Of a DNA stretch of 64,000 bases, positions 1 through 8,900 are shown piece by piece. The DNA is from an uncultured bacterium. Its GTDB lineage: Bacteria > Verrucomicrobiota > Kiritimatiellia > RFP12 > UBA1067. A program made the position numbers and the translations under genes. Each line of letters begins with the position of its first letter. Position 1 is the stretch's first letter. The notes under the pieces are model-generated. The model saw only the letters and a program-made list of their open reading frames with translations. It did not search any database and was not told the DNA's origin. The DNA lies in contig CADCCQ010000012.1 in the NCBI GenBank assembly GCA_902799955.1, forward strand, positions 28,392-92,391. Direction: 5' to 3'.

Positions 1-2
1 AC

Positions 3-389
3 ACCAATGAGGGCGCGTTCCGTGTGGCCGTACTGGAGGTTCCTGACGGCAAGACGATTATACCGAATGCGAACCTGTTGGTCATTCGCGTGGACAAAAG
101 CAAGTGTGATCCCTATTTCATCAAGGCCTGCCTCGATAATCAGTATGCGCAGCGCTATCTTGATTGCCATGCTACCGGAGGCACACTTAGGACTCTGAGC
201 TATCGTGACCTCGAGTCGCTGCCCATTCCGAACCTGTCGCTTGAAAGGCAGCGCGAAATCGGCCTCAAGTGCCACGAACGAGTACAAAAAGTCCTCGCTC
301 TCAAGACGGAACTTGCGGCGGCGAGGGGGAGCCTTGCAAGTGTCTTTGACGAAATGGCGTTCAACACGCTTGTGAGGAACGTGAAATGA
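3..389 (+). CDS. hsdS: Type I restriction specificity subunit HsdS, C-terminal fragment (cut by window edge)
   Basis: The reading frame is open from the left edge, so only about the last 128 residues are seen. The visible part has the usual end of a target-recognition domain (SLPIPNLSLERQREI, then a long helix rich in K, E and L: VLALKTELAAARGSLASVF), which resembles the second conserved spacer helix of HsdS proteins. HsdS wraps the DNA target and docks two HsdM subunits. It lies 29 bp upstream of hsdM, so the locus carries two specificity genes: this one and the complete gene at 4344. A GTG at 24 is an internal codon, not the true start. The assignment could also fit the S-like end of a fused enzyme. 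Confidence 0.7.
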   Translation, partial: TNEGAFRVAVLEVPDGKTIIPNANLLVIRVDKSKCDPYFIKACLDNQYAQRYLDCHATGGTLRTLSYRDLESLPIPNLSLERQREIGLKCHERVQKVLALKTELAAARGSLASVFDEMAFNTLVRNVK

Positions 390-418
390 TGAGTTTTGAA
401 CGGTAAGGAGAAAAGAAG

Positions 419-2770
419 ATGGCCATCAAGAAGAACGACATGGATGCATCGCTGTACAAGCTCTGCGATGAGCTTCGAGGCGGCATGGACCCGAGCCAGT
501 ACAAGGATTATGTTCTCACGCTCGTGTTCGTGAAGTACATCTCGGACAAGTTCAAAGGGCGCAAATACGCCCCAGTCGTCTTGCCGGAGGGGTGCAGCTT
601 CGACGATTTCAAGGATTTCCGCAACAAACAGGACATCGGCGAGAGGATCGACATCGCCCTTGCCGCGCTCGCCGGAGCGAACCCGAAGCTGAGCGGCATG
701 TTCAAGGACGTCCATTTCAACGACGATGCCAAGATCGGCAAGGGCGAGGAGATGGTCAAGAAGCTCTCGAAGCTCATCAACATCTTCTGCCGCCCCGAAT
801 TCGACTTCAGGAAGAACAAGGCTTCCGGCGACGATATCCTCGGCGACGTTTACGAAAACCTCATGAAGCGATTTGCCGTCGACAGCGGCAAGTCCAAAGG
901 CCAGTTCTACACCCCCGCCGAGCCGTCCCGCGCCATTGCGGGCATTCTCGGCATTAACGAAATAGAGCCGCGCGACGAAGGCTGGAGCGTCTATGACGCC
1001 GCCTGCGGCTCGGGCTCGCTGCTCATCCGCTGCGCCAACGACGCCGGGTGCAGGGTCAACATCTACGGACAGGAAGAAAATCAGACGACGGCGGGCCTCT
1101 GCAACATGAACATGGTCATTCACGGCTATGCGACTGCCGACATCAGGACCGGCAACACGTTCTCCGATCCCCAGTTCCTCCATAACGAAGATGGCGAGCA
1201 GGTGCTCGACAAGTTCGACTTCGCCGTGCTGAATCCACCGTTCTCACTCAAGAACTGGACGTCCGGCTACAAGGACTACGGGCGCAGCGAGGGTTACGGC
1301 GCCATGCCGCCGGAGAAGAACGGCGACTATGCCTGGGTGATGCATATCTTGAAGTCGCTCAAGAGCGAGGGACGCGCGGCGATCATTCTGCCCCTCGGCG
1401 TCCTTTCACGCGGCAACGCCGAGGCGACGATACGGAAAACGCTGATTGACAAGCATCTGATCGAAGGCGTCGTCTCATTCCCTCCCAACATCTTCTTCGG
1501 AACCGGCATCGCCGCCTGCGTGATGGTGATTTCAAAGGCCGGAACGGAATCGCGCAAGGGAATCTTCATGATCGACGCCTCGCGCGGGTTCGTGAAGGAC
1601 GGCAACAAGAACCGGCTCCGGGAACGCGACATCGAGAAGATCATTTCCACGTATCGCGCGCGAAAGGAAGAGCCGCACTATTCCCGCTTTGTTGAATGGA
1701 AGGAGATCGTGGAGACCAATGACTCCAACCTCAGCATGTCGCGCTACATCGATTCGGGCGTCCGCGAGGATGTGCAGGATGTCGAGGCGCATCTCAAGGG
1801 GGGCATTCCGTCAGAGGATGTCGAGGCTCTGGATGCATACTGGACGGCATTGCCCGGAATGCGGCAAGCCTTGTTCAAGCCTCTTCGCAAGGGCTACGAA
1901 GCGCTCGCCGTGGAGCCGACGCAGGTGCGCGAGACCATTCATGCGGAGGCCGCCTTCGCGATGTACTCAGACAGGGTTTCCAAGGCGTTCAAGGCGTGGG
2001 CTCGGGAGCAATGGCCGGTATTTGACTACATTGACGACCGCACGGACGCGAAGCGCTTCATCGCCGCACCCGCCGCAGTCCTCATGGAGCGTTTCTCCAG
2101 TCTCAAGCTCTTCGATCCGTTTGATGTTTACGAAGTGCTGCTCAAGTACTGGACGGATTCCATGAACGACGACGTCTATCTCATTGTCGATTCGGGATGG
2201 GAGGTCGGGCGCGAAACTGAGAAGTTCTACAAGGAGACCGAAAACAAGAAGACGGGCAAGATCAAGACAACCGAAGTCGGCTGGGACGGTCTGCTTATAC
2301 CGCGCACGCTGCTCGATGCCCGCTACTTCGGCACGGAAGCGCAGGCGGTGGCATCGGCCGAGGCGGCGCTTGAAGCCGCCAAAGCAGAACTCGACGAGTT
2401 TCTTGAATCGGTAACGGAGGAGGACGACGAGGCTGAGGTGTCGGCGAAGACGGACGAACTCGAAAAGAAGAAGAAAGCCGCCGCTAAAGCGCTGAAAGAC
2501 GCCAAGACGAAGCTCGAATCCCTGGAGCTGGCGAAGTACCCGCAGCTTACCATCGACGAAATAAAGGCGCTGGTGATTGACGACAAGTGGTTTGCCACGG
2601 TCTGGCGCGGCATCGACGAACTGTTCCGTTCGATCTCCGTCGCGCTCACGGAGCGCGTCTCGACCCTCGCCGAGCGTTACGGCAGGTCGCTGCCGGAGAT
2701 TGAGGCGGAAAGCGAAGCCTCGGAACAGAAAGTTTCTGAGATTCTGTCGGCAATCGGATATGGCGAATGA
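419..2770 (+). CDS. hsdM: Type I restriction-modification system N6-adenine methyltransferase subunit HsdM
   Basis: Transfers methyl from S-adenosylmethionine to adenine N6 in the sites chosen by HsdS. Visible: an N-terminal helical HsdM_N region (residues 1-140), the SAM-binding motif I DAACGSGSLL near residue 192, and the catalytic motif IV NPPF near 272. At 783 residues it is longer than the roughly 500 of classical HsdM. The extra C-terminal third contains a K/E/A-rich coiled coil around 620-690, probably for subunit assembly. An AAGGAG at 403-408 precedes the ATG. Next gene starts 18 bp after the stop. Confident as HsdM; the role of the C-terminal extension is unknown. Confidence 0.95.
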   Translation: MAIKKNDMDASLYKLCDELRGGMDPSQYKDYVLTLVFVKYISDKFKGRKYAPVVLPEGCSFDDFKDFRNKQDIGERIDIALAALAGANPKLSGMFKDVHFNDDAKIGKGEEMVKKLSKLINIFCRPEFDFRKNKASGDDILGDVYENLMKRFAVDSGKSKGQFYTPAEPSRAIAGILGINEIEPRDEGWSVYDAACGSGSLLIRCANDAGCRVNIYGQEENQTTAGLCNMNMVIHGYATADIRTGNTFSDPQFLHNEDGEQVLDKFDFAVLNPPFSLKNWTSGYKDYGRSEGYGAMPPEKNGDYAWVMHILKSLKSEGRAAIILPLGVLSRGNAEATIRKTLIDKHLIEGVVSFPPNIFFGTGIAACVMVISKAGTESRKGIFMIDASRGFVKDGNKNRLRERDIEKIISTYRARKEEPHYSRFVEWKEIVETNDSNLSMSRYIDSGVREDVQDVEAHLKGGIPSEDVEALDAYWTALPGMRQALFKPLRKGYEALAVEPTQVRETIHAEAAFAMYSDRVSKAFKAWAREQWPVFDYIDDRTDAKRFIAAPAAVLMERFSSLKLFDPFDVYEVLLKYWTDSMNDDVYLIVDSGWEVGRETEKFYKETENKKTGKIKTTEVGWDGLLIPRTLLDARYFGTEAQAVASAEAALEAAKAELDEFLESVTEEDDEAEVSAKTDELEKKKKAAAKALKDAKTKLESLELAKYPQLTIDEIKALVIDDKWFATVWRGIDELFRSISVALTERVSTLAERYGRSLPEIEAESEASEQKVSEILSAIGYGE

Positions 2771-2788
2771 GGAATAGGAGGTAGAGCT

Positions 2789-4333
2789 ATGGTCACGAAG
2801 GCTGAACTGAAGAAACTTCTCGTCTCACTGGAGACATATCGCATCGAACGGACCAAGTCAACGACGGACAAGGACAAGTTCGGCGAGGCCGTATGCGCAT
2901 TCGCGAACGACATGCCGGACACCGGCAAGCCCGGATACCTGCTCATTGGCGCCAACAATGACGGCAGCCTAAGCGGACTGAAGGCGACAGACGAGCTTTT
3001 GCAGAAATTCGCCGCCCTCCGTTCCGACGGCAACATCCTGCCGATCCCCGCGATTGCCGTTGAGTCGTTCTCGTTTCCGGAAGGCGATGTGATCGCCGTC
3101 GAGGTGCAGCCATCCGATCAGCCGCCCGTCCGCTACCGCGGGCGCACGTGGATTCGTATCGGGCCGCGTCGTGACATCGCCTCGCCGGCCGAGGAGACGA
3201 TTCTCGCCGAGCGCAAGGCCCGCCACTTCACGACGTTTGACGCGCGCCCGTGCTTTGGCGCGTCCATGGAGGACATCGACCTCGACTTGTTTCAGCACGA
3301 CTATCTGCCTAAGGCCGTCGATCCGGAAGTCCTCGCGTCCGACGACCGTCCACTCGAACGCAAGATGGAGTCGCTCAGGTTTTTCAATAGCGCGTACGGA
3401 CTGCCAACAAACGCCGCCGTGCTTCTTTTCGGAAAGAATCCGCGCTACTTCTTCCCCGGCGCGGCTGTGCAATATGTCAGTTTCGGCGGATTGGACAAAG
3501 GAACGGAAATTCTCAACGAGCATCTTTTCAAAGGGCCGATCATGAAAATGCTTCCGCAGATCGACCTGTTCATCGAAACGACAATCGCACGGAAACGACC
3601 TGTCTTGGTGACGGCTCTGCGCGAAGAGATGCGCGTCGATTACCCCAAGGCGGCCATACGCGAGCTCGTCATGAACGCCATCATGCACCGCGACTATCAG
3701 GGCAATGCTCCGATTCATTTCTACCAATATTCCGACCGCATTGAAGTCGTCAATCACGGTGGTCTGTACGGGCGCGCACGGCCGGAGAACTTCCCCAACA
3801 TCAGCGATTACCGCAATCCCATTGTCGCCGAGGCAATGAAGGTGCTCGGCTATGTGAACTGCTACAATCGCGGAATAGCTGATGTACAAAGGGAACTCGC
3901 CGCAAATGGCAACGGAAGTGCAGAATTCTCATTCAGGCTGATTACGGCATTTGAAGCCAAGGTTGCCAAGGCAGGGCTGCAGCAAGAACTTGATCAGTCC
4001 TCACGGAATAGTAACCTGAATAGTAACCTGAAAAGTAGCATGAAAAGTAGCTTGAAAGGTGATAAGGGCGTGGAAATATTGCCTCATGAGGCGATAAATG
4101 CGGCGAAAAATGGCGATTTAGCGTCTCATGAGACTGTAAATGAGACTGTAAATGAGACTGTAAAACGCCTGATTCAAAACCATCCGGGCATTAGTAGCAT
4201 TAAACTGATTGCCGCAACTGGGAAAAGTCGTGCTTCAGTAATGCGGGCAATAGCAAGCTTGAAAGCGGAAGGTGTAATAGAACATCGTGGTAGTGACAAG
4301 ACCGGTGGATACTATCCAAAGGATGTAGAATGA
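2789..4333 (+). CDS. ATP-binding protein with AlbA_2 (Schlafen-type) and HATPase_c_4 domains inside the RM operon
   Basis: Resembles the widespread AlbA_2 putative transcriptional regulators. Residues 1-130 form the AlbA_2/divergent AAA-4 part (GYLLIGANNDGSLSG). Residues 270-380 carry the C-terminal ATP-binding module with RELVMNAIMHRDY. The last 60 residues look like a winged helix (SIKLIAATGKSRASVMRAI). The linker is low complexity: NSNLNSNLKSSMKSSLK is encoded by four 12-bp units at 4009-4056 and ETVNETVNETVK by three 12-bp units near 4130-4164. It sits between hsdM and hsdS with short spacers and a GGAGG ribosome site at 2777, so it is probably co-transcribed. Such genes recur in type I loci; their exact job is not established. 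Confidence 0.85.
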   Translation: MVTKAELKKLLVSLETYRIERTKSTTDKDKFGEAVCAFANDMPDTGKPGYLLIGANNDGSLSGLKATDELLQKFAALRSDGNILPIPAIAVESFSFPEGDVIAVEVQPSDQPPVRYRGRTWIRIGPRRDIASPAEETILAERKARHFTTFDARPCFGASMEDIDLDLFQHDYLPKAVDPEVLASDDRPLERKMESLRFFNSAYGLPTNAAVLLFGKNPRYFFPGAAVQYVSFGGLDKGTEILNEHLFKGPIMKMLPQIDLFIETTIARKRPVLVTALREEMRVDYPKAAIRELVMNAIMHRDYQGNAPIHFYQYSDRIEVVNHGGLYGRARPENFPNISDYRNPIVAEAMKVLGYVNCYNRGIADVQRELAANGNGSAEFSFRLITAFEAKVAKAGLQQELDQSSRNSNLNSNLKSSMKSSLKGDKGVEILPHEAINAAKNGDLASHETVNETVNETVKRLIQNHPGISSIKLIAATGKSRASVMRAIASLKAEGVIEHRGSDKTGGYYPKDVE

Positions 4334-4343
4334 GGAGCGCGAA

Positions 4344-5609
4344 ATGAATACCGCAGAATTCAAAGATTCGCCCCTCGGCCCCATCCCGCAGGATTGGGAG
4401 GTGAAGCGGCTGGGGGAGATAGCGCCTTTACAAAGAGGTTTTGACCTGCCGACAAAGGATCTGCAGGATGGGCCATTCCCCGTTGTCTACAGCAATGGCA
4501 TTTGTAACTACCATGTAGAAGCAATGTGTGACGCTCCTGGACTTGTTACTGGACGTTCAGGCACCATTGGGCATTTTACCTTTATTGAATCAGGTAGATA
4601 TTGGCCGCACAATACGGCTCTATGGGTTACAAGTTTCAAAGGTAATGATCCTTTATACATCAAGTATCTTTACGAGACGCTTCACTTTGAGAATTTCGCT
4701 ACCGGTTCTGGCGTGCCAACTCTAAATAGGAATGCCATTCACGAATTTGAAGTTGCGTTACCATCAAAGATCGATGAACAGCAGCGCATAGCGGAGGCGC
4801 TGGGCGAGGTCGACAAACTAATCGAAAGCCTTGACGCGCAGATAGAGAAGAAGCGCAGGATCGCGCAAGGCCTCGCCCACGATTTGCTGGGAATGAGGAA
4901 TGAGGAATGCGGAATGCGGAATGAGGAATGCGGAATGAGGAATGAACCCATCCGCCGCTTCCCCGGCTTCAAGGGGGAGTGGGAGAGAAAGGCACTCGAT
5001 TCGGTTATCGATTTTGTCACGGCCCCCATTGCAACATCAAAGATTGATGTGGAAAAGTACATAAGTACAGATAATATGGTTCCCAATTTAGGTGGCGTAG
5101 AGCCAAACGCAAGCGCGGTACCTTATGCGAGCATCCGCGAATATAAAACTGGTGACATATTGCTTTCTAACATTAGGCCATATCTAAAAAAGATGTGGAG
5201 GGCTAATTGGGATGCTGGGTGCTCGTCCGATGTTCTTGTTCTCCGCCTTGTGACTGATTCTGTTGATAGTAGATTTTTATACCATACACTCTCTAGAGAC
5301 GAATTCTTTGATTTCGTATCGTCCAAAGCGGTTGGTACTAAAATGCCGCGTGGAGATAAGAGGGTTATAGCTTCATTTAAAATTCAGGTTCCCACTATCG
5401 CCGAGCAGGAGGCGATAGCCGATGTGCTTGCGGCGGCAGATTCGGAGATCGCGGGGCTTGAGGCAAAGAAGCGCAAGTACGAGCAAATCAAATCCGGCAT
5501 GATGCACGACCTGCTCACTGGCAAGGTGAGGGTGAATGAGGAATGCGGAATGGGGAATGCGGAATGGGGAATGCGGAATGGGGAATGCGGAATGAGGAAT
5601 GAGGAATGA
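4344..5609 (+). CDS. hsdS: Type I restriction specificity subunit HsdS with heptanucleotide-repeat linker and tail
   Basis: Two target-recognition domains are visible: residues 1-150 (start FKDSPLGPIPQDWEVKRLGEI) and 211-370 (FPGFKGEWERKALD), each followed by a conserved helix (EQQRIAEALGEVDKLIESLD and EQEAIADVLAAADSEIAGLE). The central linker, where relatives read about LLTGKxRxPGF, instead holds peptide repeats of unit GMRNEEC encoded by eight 7-bp units at 4890-4945. After the natural end (LLTGKVRV) a second array adds about 24 residues of the same kind. The stop TGA (5607-5609) lies in the last heptad and overlaps the next ATG. The linker sets the spacing between the two half-sites in this family, so the array may affect specificity. 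Confidence 0.93.
   Translation: MNTAEFKDSPLGPIPQDWEVKRLGEIAPLQRGFDLPTKDLQDGPFPVVYSNGICNYHVEAMCDAPGLVTGRSGTIGHFTFIESGRYWPHNTALWVTSFKGNDPLYIKYLYETLHFENFATGSGVPTLNRNAIHEFEVALPSKIDEQQRIAEALGEVDKLIESLDAQIEKKRRIAQGLAHDLLGMRNEECGMRNEECGMRNEPIRRFPGFKGEWERKALDSVIDFVTAPIATSKIDVEKYISTDNMVPNLGGVEPNASAVPYASIREYKTGDILLSNIRPYLKKMWRANWDAGCSSDVLVLRLVTDSVDSRFLYHTLSRDEFFDFVSSKAVGTKMPRGDKRVIASFKIQVPTIAEQEAIADVLAAADSEIAGLEAKKRKYEQIKSGMMHDLLTGKVRVNEECGMGNAEWGMRNGECGMRNEE
4890..4945 (+). repeat. Heptanucleotide array 1 (8 x GGAATGM) in the hsdS central linker
   Basis: Eight perfect tandem units of GGAATGA or GGAATGC, in the order A A C C A C A A for the last base. Since 7 is 1 modulo 3, one frame reads G-M-R-N-E-E-C over each three units. 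The codon TGX occurs once per three units, and units 3 and 6 carry C there, keeping the frame open. Loss or gain of one unit would place a GGAATGA unit in that phase and create TGA. Confidence 0.95.
5533..5609 (+). repeat. Heptanucleotide array 2 (about 11 units) at the hsdS 3' end
   Basis: Tandem units GGAATGC, GGAATGG and GGAATGA (first unit TGAATGA) extend the hsdS reading frame past its natural end. The last unit supplies both the hsdS TGA and the ATG of the following four-helix-bundle gene as an ATGA overlap. Confidence 0.93.
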
Positions 5610-5953
5610 AGACGAACGAAAACATTGTTGTTGTAAAAAGTAAGCGGTTTGCACTAGAAGTGATAGCCACCTACAAGAAACTCGTGTCCGAACGAAAGGA
5701 ATATGTCCTTTCTAAGCAGTTTTTGCGTAGCGGCACAAGTATTGGCGCGAATATCCGTGAAGCACAACGCGGGCAATCAAAGGCTGATTTTATCGCCAAA
5801 ATGTCCATTTCACTGAAAGAGGCAGATGAATCGGCATACTGGCTTGAATTGCTCCATGAAAGCGGCTACCTTGACCCTCAGGAGTTTAAGATGCTGTATG
5901 CACTCTGCGATGAATTGATTCGCATCTTGGTATCAATAACTAAACATTGTTGA
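5606..5953 (+). CDS. Four-helix-bundle protein (S23 / 23S rRNA intervening-sequence protein family)
   Basis: A 115-residue, all-helical protein with the family signature SGTSIGANIREAQRGQSKADF and the helix AKMSISLKEADESAYWLELL. Members are small oligomeric basic helical bundles found next to rRNA insertions, in diversity-generating retroelements (Avd-like) and in many unexplained places; no enzyme activity is known. The ATG overlaps the hsdS stop as ATGA, so it is likely made by translational coupling. It lies between heptad array 2 (direct) and array 3 (inverted), and it is not a normal part of type I systems, which suggests insertion between hsdS and hsdR. Function here unknown. Confidence 0.88.
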   Translation: MKTNENIVVVKSKRFALEVIATYKKLVSERKEYVLSKQFLRSGTSIGANIREAQRGQSKADFIAKMSISLKEADESAYWLELLHESGYLDPQEFKMLYALCDELIRILVSITKHC

Positions 5954-5967
5954 AAGGGAATACAGTC

Positions 5968-8900
5968 ATGCAAAATCCATCCATAATTCCGCATTCCTCA
6001 TTCCTCATTCCGCATTCATCTTCTGTCGGAGCGCCCGAAAGGGCCACGCAGGCCCGGCTCATCGAGATGTTCGAGCTCAACATGGGCTATACCTTCCTCG
6101 GCAATAAAACAGACGAGGATAACCACAACATCATCCCCGAGCTCCTGGAGGCGAATCTGCTGAAGCGCGGCTACTCGAAGCGCGTCGTGCAGGCGGCGAT
6201 TTCAACGTTTCAATCCGATGCCCAGGCCCTCGTGAACGGCAATCTCTACAACGCCAACAAAGCGGTTTATGCCGACATCAAGTACGGCGTGAAGGTGGCC
6301 GATGCCAAGGGCAACATCGTTACGGTCAGGGTGGTTGACTTTGATCCGGAAAAGATCGACGACAACGACTTCCAAATCGCGGAGGAAGTTTCAGTTGCCG
6401 GTCTTTACGACAAGCGCCCCGACCTCGTCATCTATGTGAACGGCATTGCGCTCGGGGTGATTGAGCTCAAGCGCTCCAGTGTTTCCGTCATGAAGGGCAT
6501 CTGCCAGAACATCGCCAACCAGAAGGAGATGTTCATTAAGCCGTTTTTCACGACGATGCAGCTCGTCACGGCGGGCAACTCGAGCGAAGGGCTCAGGTAC
6601 GGCACGATCGAGACGCCTGCAAAGCAATACCTCGAATGGCGTCACGATGGGTTTGCCGATTGCCCTGACGAGCGCGATCCAGCCGATGTGCAGCTCGAGG
6701 GCGAATCCGCGCAATACGATGAGAAGCTCGACGCGCAGGTTTACGAGATGTTCAACAAGAGGAGGTTCCTGCACCTCATCCGCGATTTCATCGTGTTTGA
6801 CAGGGGCAAGAAGAAGGTTGCACGGTACAGCCAGTATTACGGCACGATGCGTGCGCTTGCGCGCACCGCCAAGGGCAAAGGCGGAATCATCTGGCATTCG
6901 CAGGGTTCGGGAAAGTCGATCGAGATGGTTGTTCTTTCCAAGCTTCTTGTCGAGCGAGATCCCGACGGACGCGTGTTGATCGTCACCGACCGCGATGAAC
7001 TCGACGAGCAGATCGAAAAACTATTCAAGGGAGTGGACGAGGAAATCATCCGCACGAAGAGCGGCAGGGATCTCGTCAATCGCATCAACGACACGGCCGG
7101 CGGCAGGTTCCTTTGCTCGCTTGTCCACAAGTTCGGGCATCGCGGCGGGGGCGAAGGCGAGGATGACGACATCCTCGACGAAAAGGCCATGCAGGAATAC
7201 ATTGCCGAAATCAAGGCGGCACTGCCGCCCGGTTTCTCCGTGAAGGGCAACTTCACCGTTTTTGTGGACGAATGCCACAGGACGCAGTCCGGCAAGCTTC
7301 ATCAAGCCATGAAGGCCATCATGCCGAATGCAGTTTTTGTGGGCTTCACGGGAACGCCGCTCCTCAAAAAGGACAAGAAGACGTCGCAAGAAGTATTTGG
7401 CGAATACATCCACACCTACAAGTTCCCTGAGGCTGTGCGCGACCATGTCGTTCTCGACCTCCGCTACGAGGCGCGCGACATACCGCAGGATGTCACGGAA
7501 CAGGAGAAGATCGACGAGTGGTTTGAGGCAAAGACGCAAGGGCTTACGCCCAAGGCAAAGGCCACGCTCAAGCAGAAGTGGGCGACGATGCAGAACGTCG
7601 TCTCGTCCAAGTCGCGTCTTGCCAAGATCGTACAGGACATCATCTTCGACTTCGAGACGAAGCCGCGCCTGATGGACGGCGCGGGCAACGCGCTGCTTGT
7701 TGCAGGGGATATTCTCACGGCCTGCAAGTTCTACAACCTCTTTCTCGACCATGAGTTTCAAGGGTGTGCGATAATATCATCGTATCTGCCCGTTCCCGGC
7801 GAGGTGAACACCTCGGCCGTCAGCCTTTCACAACGTACCGACGACGAGGTGAAGTACGAAACCTATTGCAAGATGATCGGCGTCACACCCGGCGACAAGG
7901 TCGATTCCATCAAGAAGAAGATTGAGGACTTCGAAACGGAGGCCAAACGCCAGTTCGTGGAAGAACCGGCAAAGATGAAGCTCCTCATCGTCGTCGACAA
8001 GCTCCTTACGGGCTTTGACGCGCCCCCTTGCACGTATCTTTACATCGACAAGCACATGCAGGACCACGGGCTTTTCCAGGCGATCTGTCGCGTGAACAGG
8101 CTCGACGATGAATCAAAGGAGTTTGGCTACGTAATCGACTACCAGAAACTATTTGGAGACCTCAAAGAATCGTTGGAGATGTATTCAAGCGAATCCGCGT
8201 TTCCCGGATACGATGCCAAGGACGTGGACGGATTCGTCAAGAACGTGGTCAAGGATGCGACGTGCGATTTCAAGAGCATTCTCGCTGCGCTAGATGCTCT
8301 TTGCGAGGGCGTGGAGGCACCGGCAGATGGCCCCGCCTACCGCAAGTACTTCGGGTGCCAGGGCGCGGAAACGCCGGAAGAGGAAGAGATGTTTGCGCAG
8401 CGCAGGGAGCGGCTCTATCGGCTTGTCGGATCGCTTGTGCGCGCGTACGCCGTGCTTGCGCCGAGAATGAAGGAGGCAAAGGTGGACGCAAGCGACCAGG
8501 CGCATTACGAGGCAAGGGTGAAGTTCTATCTTGAGCTGCGCAAGGACATCGGACAGGCAAGCGGCGACTTCCTCGATCTCAAGCCGTATGAGCCGGATAT
8601 GCGCTATCTCATCGACACATACATTGCCGCCGGCGAGAGCGAAAGGCTCAATGTCCTTGATTCCTTCACGCTACTTGACTTCATTGACGAGAAGAGCGCT
8701 GAAAACAATGAGAAGCCAGCGAGTAAGGAGGAGCAGGACAGCGCATCCGAGGCAATCGAGAACAACACGGAGAAAGAACTGGTGCAAAAGAAGCTCGTCA
8801 ACCCCGTGTTCTACGAGCGGATGTCCCAAGTCCTCAAGAAGCTCATCGAGGACAGGAAGGCGGGCGTAATCGAATACAGGAAACTTCTTGAGGAATATAA

